A DNA stretch of 64,000 nt, from positions 1-64,000 of the forward strand of contig CALVAG010000007.1 in assembly GCA_944325445.1 (NCBI GenBank), given 5' to 3'. Position numbers and translations under genes: made by a program. This DNA comes from an uncultured Bacteroidales bacterium (lineage in GTDB: Bacteria > Bacteroidota > Bacteroidia > Bacteroidales > UBA932). This document shows, piece after piece, positions 35,099 through 43,832 of the stretch (the first letter of the stretch is position 1; every line of letters starts with the position of its first letter). The notes beneath the pieces are model-generated. The model was given only the letters and a program-made list of their open reading frames with translations, had not been told where the DNA came from and made no database searches.

Positions 35099-35601
35099 GT
35101 ACACATAAGTTTACACGCCATTTAGGATTGCATAAATTTCGGCACTACATATTGAAATTCACCCAATATATCGCGTTGCAAGACATCGTAGGGCATATTT
35201 CTAATTTTATAGCACTCGCCAAAATTACGCGGTTGTGGGCCGTTTTTAAGGGTGTTTAATATGTTTCCTAATAAGGTGATTTAAATAATACGCATTATTT
35301 AAATTGTGATGAAAAAACAATTGGGTCTGCAAATGGGTCTGCATTGGGTCTGCAAATGGATACCATTTTTAAGCGTGTTGGAGGGGGTATATTACCATTT
35401 AACCCCCCTTTAACCCCCTGATTTTTCACGATAGACCCCCCTTTATTCCACGTATTTTTAATGTAAAAAAACGCAAAAAATACACGGTAGAGGGTGCTAT
35501 AAGGCACTTTTTATCGTAAAATTGCTTTTGGATTGGGTGTAAAAAAAAAGAAAAAACAAAAATTGCACGATTTAAATGCCATTTAAGGCATAATAAAAAT
35601 G
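35099..35601. other. Phage left-end noncoding region with repeats
   Basis: No supported gene in 500 bp. A minus-strand frame of 52 codons (35122-35280) reads protein-like, ending FMQS before TAA, but has only an internal ATG, so it may be a remnant. A 26-bp dyad (ATTTAAATAAT, 35279-35289, with ATTATTTAAAT, 35294-35304) and three copies of GGGTCTGC (35323-35330, 35335-35342, 35346-35353, spaced 11-12 bp) are present. They could be operators for the adjacent repressor or an enhancer for transposition. C-runs at 35400-35450 form no clear hairpin. Confidence 0.4.
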
Positions 35602-36297
35602 TTATTGAATGTCATTTTCTATGTATATAGGTCCTGAAGATTGCTCTTTGATGACGCAACCCATGACAAGGAATAGCCTGCGTATTTTCTTAAGTGGAAT
35701 TGTAACCGGCTCATGGATGAGGTGCCCATCAGGGTAGGTATCTGTATTGGTAGAGTAAGCGGTAACTACGGAAGAATCACTTCCTCGTTGAAGTTTTTTG
35801 GTGATGCGAAATTCTTCTGTCTCAATGCAGTAATTTCTTCCCCATACAACTTGTGAAATATCTCGCACTTCCTTAATGACGATAATACATCCGGACGGAT
35901 ATTCCCGCATGGAATCTCCGTAATGTCTTATGGCCGCGGTAGCGCCTATAAACCAGTCTCCGGCATCTATATAGCGAGACGACGGCATTACTCCATCCAA
36001 TGACGCCGATACGCTGTTTATACCCCCTATACTTGACACATCTTCGTACATAGGTATTGAATTCGGAGCCTTGTCGGATCTGCCGGCATCGCGAAGCATT
36101 TCGCCTTCACCTGTTAGAAGCCAATCTGGATTTATCTGAGGAAAATTATCTATAATAGCGGTAATCCATTTTGATTGAATATCTGTTCTATTAGCAATAG
36201 CCTTACGAATAAGGCCATTGCTGGCACCAATTTTCTGTTCAAACGCTCTTACAGACATCCCATTTTTCTCGATAAATTCATTAATCCTATGTATCAT
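35602..36297 (-). CDS. Prophage repressor, HTH plus S24-like C-terminal domain
   Basis: 231 residues. The N-terminal helix-turn-helix (FIEKNGMSVRAFEQKIGASNGLIRKA, split in the text: it spans residues 8-33) is followed by a linker and a LexA/S24-like domain: HYGDSMREYPSG carries the Ser of the family's G-D-S-M motif and a Lys follows further on. It should bind the dyad at 36317-36348 to hold the lysogenic state, and may self-cleave in DNA damage. It is transcribed away from the early operon. Confidence 0.82.
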   Translation of the reverse strand: MIHRINEFIEKNGMSVRAFEQKIGASNGLIRKAIANRTDIQSKWITAIIDNFPQINPDWLLTGEGEMLRDAGRSDKAPNSIPMYEDVSSIGGINSVSASLDGVMPSSRYIDAGDWFIGATAAIRHYGDSMREYPSGCIIVIKEVRDISQVVWGRNYCIETEEFRITKKLQRGSDSSVVTAYSTNTDTYPDGHLIHEPVTIPLKKIRRLFLVMGCVIKEQSSGPIYIENDIQ

Positions 36298-36316
36298 TTC
36301 AAAAATTATTAGGATT

Positions 36317-36348
36317 ATTTTCTCAATATTTTTCTTTATTGAGAAAAT
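36317..36348. promoter_or_regulatory. Operator: 12-bp perfect dyad between repressor and early genes
   Basis: ATTTTCTCAATA (36317-36328) is matched by TATTGAGAAAAT (36337-36348), 8 bp apart. It lies 7 bp upstream of the early -7 box and over the -33 position of that promoter, so a bound repressor would block it. A second element CTTTAC/GTAAAG (36369-36384) with a further GTAAAG at 36390-36395 lies over the start site. Confidence 0.65.
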
Positions 36349-36354
36349 TATCTA

Positions 36355-36362
36355 TATATTTG
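36355..36362 (+). promoter_or_regulatory. Early promoter of the prophage
   Basis: TATATTTG fits the TAnnTTTG -7 box; the transcript would start near 36369 and the first gene at 36413, a leader of about 44 nt. The box is placed between the operator dyad and the second dyad. Confidence 0.55.
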
Positions 36363-36412
36363 CTGTGTCTTTACAAAGGTAAAGCGGATGTAAAGTTAAA
36401 AATTATTCAGAT

Positions 36413-36604
36413 ATGAGGGAAATATTAACAAAAACCGGCGATGTTAAGGAACTGATGAAAATCTTTGGCGTGTCAAAGCCTACAGTTATCAATGCCTTAA
36501 AATATAGGACTTATTCGCAGCTTGCATGCCGTATCAGGCGTGTTGCCCTGGCGCGTGGGGGCGCAGTAATAGGAGTTAAAACCGATGATACTGTCAGATT
36601 ATGA
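36413..36604 (+). CDS. Small HTH DNA-binding protein
   Basis: 63 residues, basic, with a helix-turn-helix segment LMKIFGVSKPTVINALKYRT (about residues 14-33). First early gene, in the position Ner occupies in Mu, so it may repress early transcription. It overlaps the start of the Bro-N gene by 4 nt. Family unknown beyond the HTH. Confidence 0.6.
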   Translation: MREILTKTGDVKELMKIFGVSKPTVINALKYRTYSQLACRIRRVALARGGAVIGVKTDDTVRL

Positions 36605-36933
36605 GGAGAAACATTTTAGAGGCGATAGTCTACAGGAATAATCCGGTAAGGGTACAGGTTATTAACGGGAAACCATGGTTCGCCGCCAAAGATATTTGTG
36701 ATATTCTTGAAATTTCGAACCCAAGAAAAGCGGTGGCCGCTTTGGAGAGTGATGAAAAGAGTACAGCTATTATTAACACACCTGGCGGGAAGCAGTCACT
36801 TAATATAATTAATGAGTCGGGCATGTATGCCCTAATCCTCCGATCGCGTAAGCCTGCAGCCCGTACATTCAGAAAATGGATAGCCACGGAGGTCCTTCCA
36901 TCTATCTACAAGTATAAGACCAGAGTATCTTGA
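36601..36933 (+). CDS. Bro-N domain antirepressor-type protein
   Basis: 110 residues. Pattern of the BRO N-terminal domain: INGKPWFAAKDICDILEISN, then SLNIINESGMYALILRSRKP, then ARTFRKWIATEVLPSI. The family is used by phages as antirepressor or DNA-binding regulator; a C-terminal KilA-C/ANT domain is absent here, so it is short. Likely to oppose the S24 repressor. Confidence 0.8.
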   Translation: MRRNILEAIVYRNNPVRVQVINGKPWFAAKDICDILEISNPRKAVAALESDEKSTAIINTPGGKQSLNIINESGMYALILRSRKPAARTFRKWIATEVLPSIYKYKTRVS

Positions 36934-36948
36934 CGCGCGAAATAACCT

Positions 36949-37155
36949 ATGAAAAAAATATATTACATCAATACCGTGTTCTGGCTGCTTCTATGCTCAG
37001 CCATTATGCTTGCAAGTTACATAAAGTGGAGCGGACAAGGGAATTATACCATCTGCAGTTTCATGTGTTCCATTGTTTTTCACGGCGGGTTTTGCCTGTT
37101 GGGTTGGATGACGTCCAATGACATTATCAGAGCATCAAGGCACCGTAAACATTAG
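36949..37155 (+). CDS. Small membrane protein
   Basis: 68 residues with two likely membrane helices (VFWLLLCSAIMLASYI near residues 10-25 and FMCSIVFHGGFCLLGW near 38-53) and a basic tail. Chosen over an overlapping frame at 36930-37121 because its composition is that of a membrane protein and it has its own ATG. Role unknown. Confidence 0.45.
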   Translation: MKKIYYINTVFWLLLCSAIMLASYIKWSGQGNYTICSFMCSIVFHGGFCLLGWMTSNDIIRASRHRKH

Positions 37156-37165
37156 TAAATAATAT

Positions 37166-39214
37166 ATGGCAGAAGTAATTAACAACAGGGTTGCGGTGGG
37201 CCTTCAGGAACTTGACGGCATTGTGAGGTATAAGACTCTCATGAGCCTTGCCCACCGCGGACAGGCGGAGATTGCCCGCAGAGGGTGCCGCGGTACTTCC
37301 GCCATGTATTATGTAGACTCCTTGCCGTACAGTTACCGTTGCGAAGTATACCGAAGATATCCGGATCTCAATGCCCAGGCAAAAGCGAGACCATTTATTG
37401 ACAGTGTAGAGCCCGACGGTGCCGCAATCAACTATTACGAGGAATATACCTTTTCCGACGGAACGAACCTGCCTCCGGACAAGATAGATGAGTATTCCAA
37501 TAATGCCGCTGTTCTCAATGCCTTCAGGTCATGGCTGGAACGTAGCAATTCCCTACGAAAAAAGACATCGCATGCACAGGTGCGAAAGGGCGAGTTCTGG
37601 GCCGCAGCGGCTGAGGCGTTGCCACGTATCGCAGACCGGTTTCCCAATACCTTGCCTCTCAATCCGCGCAGGCTGCAGGAGAAGTATAATGAATATATCC
37701 GTGACGGCTACATAGCACTTATCTCCGGCAAGCACAAGAACAGCAACGCCTCCAAGATAGACACTGAAGAGAAGAAGGCCGTCATTTGTGCGTTGTGCGC
37801 CATTCCGAATGGTTTCGACAACGAGTTTATTGCACTGCAGTATAATGATGTCGCAAAGAAGTTCGGTTGGAATGAGGTTACTGCAGGGACTATTGCAAAG
37901 TATAGAAAAGAAAACGGTCTCCTTATCGAGCACGCCCGTCATGGCGGCACTCACTTCTCCAACAATCATGCGATGCAGGTGCGCCGTAGCAGGCCGACAG
38001 CCGCCATGCTGCTGTGGTCTCTGGACGGCTGGGATGCAGAACTCTATTACCAAAAGCGCAACGCTAAAGGGGCTCAGGTATATACGGGCCGTATGGTTTT
38101 AGAGGTAGTACTTGACCCCTGTTGCGATTACCCTATAGGATATGCCATAGGCGAGCGTGAGGATGCGCACCTCATAACAGAAGCCCTGCGCAATGCCGCC
38201 AATCACACTAAAGAACTGTTTGGCTCAAGGTACAGGACCTGCCAGTTGCAGAGCGACCATTTTGCACTCAAGAGCATGACCCCGTACTATTCCGCTATTG
38301 CGGATAAGGTTACAACGGCAAGAGTCAAGAACGCCAAAACCAAACCCGTCGAGCGTTACTTCCGTTACCTGAACGAGACCTATTGCAAGACACAATCCAA
38401 CTGGAGCGGCTACGGCATCACTGCCGTCAAGGAACACCAGCCGAGCGCCGAGTTTCATAATCTAATAAAGAGAAACTTTCCGGACGAGCAGGAGGTGGTA
38501 CGCCAGCTTGAGGCAATCATTGCCATGGAGAGAGAGAAGAAGCGTACCGACTATCTGCGTATGTGGGAGGCCACCCCTGAGGAGCGTCGTCTGCCCTTGT
38601 CCGATGAAAAGTTCCTCCTCAGGTTCGGCAAGAGCACCGGTTACAGCAATGTTCTCGAAGGTGCGGGCCTGCGTCCCAGGATCTGCGGGCACAAGCACAC
38701 ATACGACTCTTTCGATGTCCGCTTCCGTGAGGCGTCGTGGATGAAATGGGAGGTACTGTACGATGAGAGCGATTTGTCTCAGGTGCTTGCCGTCAGTGAA
38801 GATGGTACACGCCGTTTCATGTTGGAGGAGAAGTACACCCAGCCCATGGCGCTTGCCGAGAGGAAGGAGGGCGATGCCGAGCAGCTGGCCAGGATACAGA
38901 GGTTCAACGAAGCACTCAATGAGCGGCACAAGTTGCAGTTCGCCACTCTGGCGGCCCACGCCACCTCGCTGCTTGGCGGCAAGTGCTATACCGAGCTTGA
39001 GAATCCGGATGCCAATAATGACCTGGCCAAGGCGCTCATCACAGACAGCAAGGGGCAGCACAAGATTAACAGGGCAAAGTCCAGACGCAGGGCGTTGGAT
39101 GCGGCCGTAGATGCGGATTATGAGGATATAGCCCCCAAGAAGGCGGAGATTGAGATAGTAAGGGAATACCCGCCTGCAGGGGAAGAGAGAGTAAACACAT
39201 TCGATTTATACTAA
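37166..39214 (+). CDS. Mu-type DDE transposase (MuA)
   Basis: 682 residues. The N-terminal half holds DNA-binding helices (a HARHGGTHF-bearing region at about 255-265). The catalytic core has acidic residues in LWSLDGWD (Asp near 286), CQLQSDHF (Asp near 361) and KPVERYFRY (Glu near 396), the DDE triad of the rve/Mu family. It joins the phage ends to target DNA. The C-terminal part is helical and would bind MuB. Starts 10 nt after the small membrane protein gene with no Shine-Dalgarno. Confidence 0.9.
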   Translation: MAEVINNRVAVGLQELDGIVRYKTLMSLAHRGQAEIARRGCRGTSAMYYVDSLPYSYRCEVYRRYPDLNAQAKARPFIDSVEPDGAAINYYEEYTFSDGTNLPPDKIDEYSNNAAVLNAFRSWLERSNSLRKKTSHAQVRKGEFWAAAAEALPRIADRFPNTLPLNPRRLQEKYNEYIRDGYIALISGKHKNSNASKIDTEEKKAVICALCAIPNGFDNEFIALQYNDVAKKFGWNEVTAGTIAKYRKENGLLIEHARHGGTHFSNNHAMQVRRSRPTAAMLLWSLDGWDAELYYQKRNAKGAQVYTGRMVLEVVLDPCCDYPIGYAIGEREDAHLITEALRNAANHTKELFGSRYRTCQLQSDHFALKSMTPYYSAIADKVTTARVKNAKTKPVERYFRYLNETYCKTQSNWSGYGITAVKEHQPSAEFHNLIKRNFPDEQEVVRQLEAIIAMEREKKRTDYLRMWEATPEERRLPLSDEKFLLRFGKSTGYSNVLEGAGLRPRICGHKHTYDSFDVRFREASWMKWEVLYDESDLSQVLAVSEDGTRRFMLEEKYTQPMALAERKEGDAEQLARIQRFNEALNERHKLQFATLAAHATSLLGGKCYTELENPDANNDLAKALITDSKGQHKINRAKSRRRALDAAVDADYEDIAPKKAEIEIVREYPPAGEERVNTFDLY

Positions 39215-39226
39215 ATACTAAAACTT

Positions 39227-40078
39227 ATGAGACAGACAGAAAAACAACAGATTGCAGCGGCCCTCAAGGAGTACTGCGAGCTGAAGGGTTCGCAGAATGC
39301 TGCGGCGGCCTCATTACGAGGGGTAAGCAGTGCCACAATATCGCAGATGCTTAACAACAACTGGGAGCTCATACGCGATGAGATGTGGCGTAACGTGGCC
39401 TCACAGATAGGCTATTCGCGCAAGCAATGGGTGATAGTCCGTACGCGCGGCTTCAGGCGCATGACAGATATACTGGCTGATGCCAGGGAGAACGCTCTGG
39501 TCTTTGCCGTTACGGGCGAGGCCGGATGCGGCAAGAGTGAGAGCATCAAGAATTTCGCAAAGGGTAACAGGAATGTCTATCATCTGTGCTGTTGTGAGTA
39601 CTGGAGCAGGCGTGATTTCATGGAGGAGATGCTTGCGCAGTTGGCCGTACAGCCTACGGGATACTCCCTGAGTAACATGATGAAGGAGATAATCACTACG
39701 GTCAAGAGGCGCGAAACACCACTTATCATTCTTGACGAGGCGGACAAACTCCCCGACAGGGTGCTCAAGTTCTTCATTACCTTATATAACGACCTTGAAG
39801 ACAGGTGCGGGCTCGTGCTCTGCGCCACAAATTTCCTTGAGAAGCGTATCCGCAGGGGTGTTGCCGTTAACAGGATGGGGTATAACGAGATATTCTCCCG
39901 TATTGGCCGAAAGTTCGTTCCCATAGACCAGGTCAATGCGGAGGATATAGAGGCTGTCTGCAGGGCCAATGGCGTTGACAGCGAGTCGGCAATCAATAGA
40001 ATCATAGATGAATGCGACTGGGACCTCAGGCGGGTTCGCAGGCTCGTTCATGCAGACAGGATGCGCAGGGAGGCATAA
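39227..40078 (+). CDS. MuB-type AAA+ ATPase, target-DNA activator
   Basis: 283 residues. An N-terminal HTH (residues 13-45, with SATISQMLNNNW) precedes an AAA+ core: Walker A VTGEAGCGKSES near residue 95, Walker B PLIILDEADKL and sensor-like ATN further on. MuB coats target DNA and activates transposase. A GGGAGG stretch near its end seems to serve as a ribosome site for the next gene. Confidence 0.87.
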   Translation: MRQTEKQQIAAALKEYCELKGSQNAAAASLRGVSSATISQMLNNNWELIRDEMWRNVASQIGYSRKQWVIVRTRGFRRMTDILADARENALVFAVTGEAGCGKSESIKNFAKGNRNVYHLCCCEYWSRRDFMEEMLAQLAVQPTGYSLSNMMKEIITTVKRRETPLIILDEADKLPDRVLKFFITLYNDLEDRCGLVLCATNFLEKRIRRGVAVNRMGYNEIFSRIGRKFVPIDQVNAEDIEAVCRANGVDSESAINRIIDECDWDLRRVRRLVHADRMRREA

Positions 40079-40716
40079 TGAGACGGTTGCTGAGCAATAG
40101 GAATGTAGGGAATGCCGTTTTTGATGTGGCGGATTTTCAGGGCGAATGGCTCGCGAGCTTCGGGCGTCCCGAGCTGAAGGGTGTATGGACCATTTATGGT
40201 ACTTCCGGCAGCGGCAAGACAACTTTTGCATTGATGCTATGCAAGTATCTGGCCTCATTCCGCAGGACCATGTATGATTCGCTTGAGCAAGGGTTGAGCC
40301 GCTCGATGCAGATAGCATGGAACCGTACCGGCATGAAGGAGGCAGGCCGGGCGATAGTGTTCGGGGACCGTGTGACCCTGCCGGAGCTTGTGGCAAGGCT
40401 AAAGAAACCGAAAAGTCCTCATGTGGTTCTGGTTGACTCGGTCACTGCCCTGCATGGGTTTCATAAGAGCGACTATCTAAGGCTGGTAAGGGAGTTTCCC
40501 CACAAATTGTTCATCTTCATTGCCCATGAGAAGAACCACAAGGCACATCCGGCTGTAGCCGAATATATAAGATGCATGAGCGATATCAAGATACATGTGG
40601 AGGGGTTCAAGGCCTTTGTGACATCCCGTTTTGAGGATGCCCAGGCCGGCGAGGGAGGAAATGATTTCATTATATGGCAACAAGGGGCCGATGAGTATTG
40701 GCCGGAAAAAATATAG
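40078..40716 (+). CDS. RecA-fold ATPase (Sak4-like)
   Basis: 212 residues. Walker A IYGTSGSGKTT near residue 40-50 and Walker B VVLVDSVTAL near 120-128, then FIFIAHEKN, the order of a RecA-like core as in phage Sak4 recombinases. Start at ATG 40078, which overlaps the MuB stop codon by one base; a longer frame from 40012 is inside MuB and is rejected. Mu has no equivalent, so this looks like an added single-strand annealing or DNA-motor function. Substrate not known. Confidence 0.7.
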   Translation: MRRLLSNRNVGNAVFDVADFQGEWLASFGRPELKGVWTIYGTSGSGKTTFALMLCKYLASFRRTMYDSLEQGLSRSMQIAWNRTGMKEAGRAIVFGDRVTLPELVARLKKPKSPHVVLVDSVTALHGFHKSDYLRLVREFPHKLFIFIAHEKNHKAHPAVAEYIRCMSDIKIHVEGFKAFVTSRFEDAQAGEGGNDFIIWQQGADEYWPEKI

Positions 40717-40719
40717 AAT

Positions 40720-41184
40720 ATGAGAAACGCGATGAACGACATTCATGCGAAGTTGCTTCGCAAGTTCCACACTTTGTGCAGGGAGTGCGGAATGACAGAC
40801 GACCAGAAGGCGGAGGTGATTGCATCATTCGGGGTTGAAAGCAGCGCCGATATCGACACGCACGATCTGATTGACATCTGCAATCGCTTGTCTGAGGATT
40901 TGGGACAGAACACCCGAAGCAGGATGGACCGGTTGCGCAAACAGGTGTTTGCCGCCATAGGAGGTTATCTGCGCAAGATAGGCCATGAGAGCAATGCGGA
41001 TATCATTAAGGGGATTGCATGTAGAAGCACGGGCTATGACGAATTCAACAGAATTCCTGCAGAGCGGCTGCGCAACTGTTACTACGCCTTTAGGAATAAG
41101 CAAAAAGATATAGACAGTGTAGACTCCATTGCGGACACTCTACTGCTGTCGCATATTAATAACAATAAACAAATGGGATGTTAG
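40720..41184 (+). CDS. Gp16/GemA-like phage protein
   Basis: 154 residues. The pattern LCRECGMTDDQKAEVIASFGV, then DLIDICNRL, then MDRLRKQVFAAIGGYLRK, matches the Mu Gp16 (DUF1018) family, which has small helical proteins in the early region. Its molecular role is unknown, though GemA in Mu affects host gene expression and DNA topology. 3-nt gap from the RecA-like gene. Confidence 0.6.
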   Translation: MRNAMNDIHAKLLRKFHTLCRECGMTDDQKAEVIASFGVESSADIDTHDLIDICNRLSEDLGQNTRSRMDRLRKQVFAAIGGYLRKIGHESNADIIKGIACRSTGYDEFNRIPAERLRNCYYAFRNKQKDIDSVDSIADTLLLSHINNNKQMGC

Positions 41185-41858
41185 ACATGCAGATTATAGC
41201 GACAATCAAGAAATGGGCAGGCCGTGTCATTGCGATATATATAGTTGTCATTACGGTTGTGGCCGTGATCGCAATATTGCTTTTGTCCGGCAAAATCAAG
41301 GAAGTTGCCAGGTTGGAGAGCAACCAGCAATCATTGCTGGACGATATATACGCATACAGGACTGAAAACGGTCTTAGTGCCGCAAGTGTGGAACGGCTTC
41401 AACTTACGGTACGAGAATATACATCTGCGCTGAACGAGTCCGACTCGGTACGCGTGGCACAGAAACGTATCATTGACGAACTTAATCTCAAGGTTCGCAG
41501 GCTGCAGGCCATATCACAATCAATAGCGATGATGAAGATAGATACAACAACGGATTACGTCAGTAGAGATACGCTTCCGGCCATCACTTCTCCGAAAGTA
41601 CCAGCCTGCTCCGGCCTTGTAGAATGGTCGGACCCGTGGGTATCGATAAGCGTCAGGATTAATGAAAACAGGGCCCATGTTAACATAATGTCGGCCGACA
41701 CACTGTATCAGGTCATACACCGCGTGCCTCGCCGGTTCCTGTTCATAAGATACGGGACCAAGGCTGTCAGGCAGGAGGTGGTGAGCAGTAACCCGCACAC
41801 AAAGCTTGTGTATACGGAATATATCGAATTTACTAACAGGAGGGGGAAGAAAAGATGA
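41178..41858 (+). CDS. Membrane-anchored coiled-coil protein (DUF6549-type)
   Basis: 226 residues. A single membrane helix near residues 18-38 (IYIVVITVVAVIAILLL) is followed by a long coiled coil (about 40-115) and a globular C-terminal part with VEWSDPWVSISVRI. Similar proteins occur in Bacteroides phages, though I cannot name a function. It overlaps the Gp16-like stop by 7 nt and the next gene by 4 nt. Confidence 0.5.
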   Translation: MLDMQIIATIKKWAGRVIAIYIVVITVVAVIAILLLSGKIKEVARLESNQQSLLDDIYAYRTENGLSAASVERLQLTVREYTSALNESDSVRVAQKRIIDELNLKVRRLQAISQSIAMMKIDTTTDYVSRDTLPAITSPKVPACSGLVEWSDPWVSISVRINENRAHVNIMSADTLYQVIHRVPRRFLFIRYGTKAVRQEVVSSNPHTKLVYTEYIEFTNRRGKKR

Positions 41859-42196
41859 TAATTGCCGTTGATTTTGACGGGACTATTCACAATGGGGAAT
41901 ATCCCAATATAGGCGAACCTGTAAAAGACTCTGTGGAAATACTGCAGGCGTTGCATGATGATGGACACAGCATAATCATATGGACATGCAGGGCGGGGAA
42001 ATACCTTGATGACGCAATCGGCTGGCTTGAGAGGGCCGGTGTCCCCTATGATGCGATAAATGAGCACGATCCTTCTGTATTGCGCAATTTCGGCACCGAC
42101 ACCAGGAAAGTATATGCAGATGTCTATATAGATGACCACAATATAGGAGGTCTTCCCTCATGGAAGGCGATATACAAAAAAATACAACAACTTTAA
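41855..42196 (+). CDS. HAD-superfamily phosphatase, phage type
   Basis: 113 residues. IIAVDFDGTIHNG at the start is the HAD nucleophile motif; WTCRAGK is motif II (Thr) and YADVYIDDHN the acidic motif near residue 85-92. The chain is small and capless, as in the Bacteroides BT0820-type phosphatases. It could remove phosphate from a nucleotide or sugar. AGGAGG lies about 10 nt before the ATG. It precedes the glycosyltransferase-like gene by 12 nt, so the two may act on the same substrate. Confidence 0.75.
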   Translation: MIIAVDFDGTIHNGEYPNIGEPVKDSVEILQALHDDGHSIIIWTCRAGKYLDDAIGWLERAGVPYDAINEHDPSVLRNFGTDTRKVYADVYIDDHNIGGLPSWKAIYKKIQQL

Positions 42197-42208
42197 ACAC
42201 TTTTTAAA

Positions 42209-42979
42209 ATGGAAACGAAAACGGAAAAATTACTTGTCATTCCCTATTTGGCTTCTGATGCACAGGGAGGGGAGTTGGAGACGGCCGTCAATGGCTGGAT
42301 TGCAAAATGTGACGACATACTGCGTATCGTAATCATCGGTGATGAGTCCGCCGTAGTCAAGAGGCTTTGTAAAGAGTGCAAGGCGGAGTTCGTGGAGTGC
42401 TCACGAGCCAAGGAACATGCCGGAGAACCGGCATTGGATATAGCGCATAAAATGCGTAAGATAATAGCCCTCTATGGGGACAAATACAAGGGCTGTATCT
42501 GGAGCTATGATGATATTTACCCGGTCAACAAGATTGCATTTACGGCAATCCGTTCACTCAAGATCATCGCAAATGACATGAACGGAAATGAGAAAAGTCC
42601 GAATCACTTTCAGCGAAATATGTTCAGGACCAAGGAAGCGCTCATCAAGGCCGGCAAGCCGACATACAATTACTGCACACACCTGCCAGTCTGGTATGAT
42701 TTCAACAAACTTGAACAACTTCTGACGGAGTTCAATTGTGACTTTGAACCGTATCTTATCAATGCACTATATTACAACTGGTATTACGACAAGCCATCAT
42801 CCAGGAGAATTGATGTGAGCGCTCCGGGGAATAAATATAAGTTAGGGTTATACGGCAATGGCGTGACACCCGAAGATGTGTACAAGGCAGTGGATAGCGG
42901 CGTACGTTTTATTAACAACAGTGAAAAAGGATGGTCTAGGGAACTTATTCTTGCGGTTCGTAAAGCTATTAACCTATAA
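42209..42979 (+). CDS. Stealth-like/glycosyltransferase-like protein
   Basis: 256 residues. Not a standard phage gene. ELETAVNGWIAKCDDILRIV near the start, KGCIWSYDDIYPVNK in the centre (a D-D motif as in the Stealth/sugar-phosphotransferase CR2 region), then NHFQRNMFRTKEAL and CTHLPVWYDFNKL (a His-Leu-Pro-x-x-x-D region similar to CR3). Stealth proteins transfer hexose-1-phosphate in capsule assembly. The match is by pattern, and a nucleotide-modifying or other glycosyltransferase is possible. The neighbour is a HAD phosphatase. Confidence 0.5.
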   Translation: METKTEKLLVIPYLASDAQGGELETAVNGWIAKCDDILRIVIIGDESAVVKRLCKECKAEFVECSRAKEHAGEPALDIAHKMRKIIALYGDKYKGCIWSYDDIYPVNKIAFTAIRSLKIIANDMNGNEKSPNHFQRNMFRTKEALIKAGKPTYNYCTHLPVWYDFNKLEQLLTEFNCDFEPYLINALYYNWYYDKPSSRRIDVSAPGNKYKLGLYGNGVTPEDVYKAVDSGVRFINNSEKGWSRELILAVRKAINL

Positions 42980-42990
42980 AAAGCAATATT

Positions 42991-43644
42991 ATGGATTTAT
43001 CAGAATTGACAACCGAACAACTCGCTGAGCTCGAGGCGAAGATAGCGGAGGAAAAATTATCGAAAGAGCGTGCCAGGAAAGAGCAAATCAACACATACAA
43101 GGACCTTGTATCTGATGCGATTCACGAAGCATTCGCAAGGCTGAAGGACGAAAGTCTTGCACTGTCGAGGACGAAACAGGGAGTGTACCGGCTTTTCGAG
43201 TCCGTGATGGCCATGAAGCAGGAATTGTTCCGCACTAAAAAGAGCGGTCAATGGAGCCACACGTTTACCGATAAGGAGGGAACAAAGCGCATAACGCTTG
43301 GTGTCAATACTCTCGACAACTATGACGATACCTCCGAAGACGGTATATCCAAGGTTAACGAGTACCTGGACAGTCTGGCCCTGGACAACCCCAATGCGGA
43401 AAGAGCCGTTACTATCTGCAGATCGCTCATGGCACGTGACAGAAAAGGGAACTTGAAACCGTCCAAGATCGTCACCTTGTACAAACACGCGAGAGAAAGT
43501 GGAGACGCACGCTTTATCGAGGGTGTGGACATTATCATGAATGCATATAAACCCGTTCCAAGCAAGACATATATACGTGCCGAATACAAGAATGACAAAG
43601 GCGAATGGATTAATGTCCCCCTTGGAATAACGGAGGCGGAGTGA
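42991..43644 (+). CDS. DUF3164 phage protein
   Basis: 217 residues with a helical N-terminal coiled part (residues 5-60) and a middle with RTKKSGQWSHTFTDKEG (strand pair) then NLKPSKIVTLYKHA, which fits DUF3164 of Mu-like phages. No activity is known to me. The stop codon overlaps the start of the zinc-ribbon gene, preceded by a GGAGG Shine-Dalgarno. Confidence 0.7.
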   Translation: MDLSELTTEQLAELEAKIAEEKLSKERARKEQINTYKDLVSDAIHEAFARLKDESLALSRTKQGVYRLFESVMAMKQELFRTKKSGQWSHTFTDKEGTKRITLGVNTLDNYDDTSEDGISKVNEYLDSLALDNPNAERAVTICRSLMARDRKGNLKPSKIVTLYKHARESGDARFIEGVDIIMNAYKPVPSKTYIRAEYKNDKGEWINVPLGITEAE

Positions 43645-43832
43645 TGAGTGTCAAGGTAAAGAAACATATTGACAGCCATGTATGCATCTGCCGTAAGTGC
43701 TCGGGTACCGGGCTTGCCGGGAGTACCATATGCACACATTGCGAGGGCAGCGGAAGAGTAGTTGTCGAGAGTGATATCATCACATACGTCACCCCATATA
43801 GGCATGGAGGCAAAAATGGAGCGGTTGTATAA
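43644..43832 (+). CDS. Small zinc-ribbon protein
   Basis: 62 residues starting MSVKVKKH. Four cysteines in the form ICRKCSGTG...CTHCEGSG (two C-x-x-C-x-G-x-G halves, as in DnaJ's zinc domain), so one zinc or a pair of knuckles. Probably a DNA or protein binder. ATG at 43644 overlaps the preceding stop by one base. Overlaps the next gene's start at 43804. Confidence 0.6.
   Translation: MSVKVKKHIDSHVCICRKCSGTGLAGSTICTHCEGSGRVVVESDIITYVTPYRHGGKNGAVV

Noticed and set aside
35295..35507. 70-residue minus-strand frame before the repressor
   Set aside because: It covers the GGGTCTGC repeats and A-rich DNA, has no promoter or family likeness and is poorly placed; treated as noncoding.
40012..40077. 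Longer start of the RecA-like ATPase
   Set aside because: It lies within MuB and adds no conserved residues; ATG 40078 overlaps the MuB stop in the usual way.
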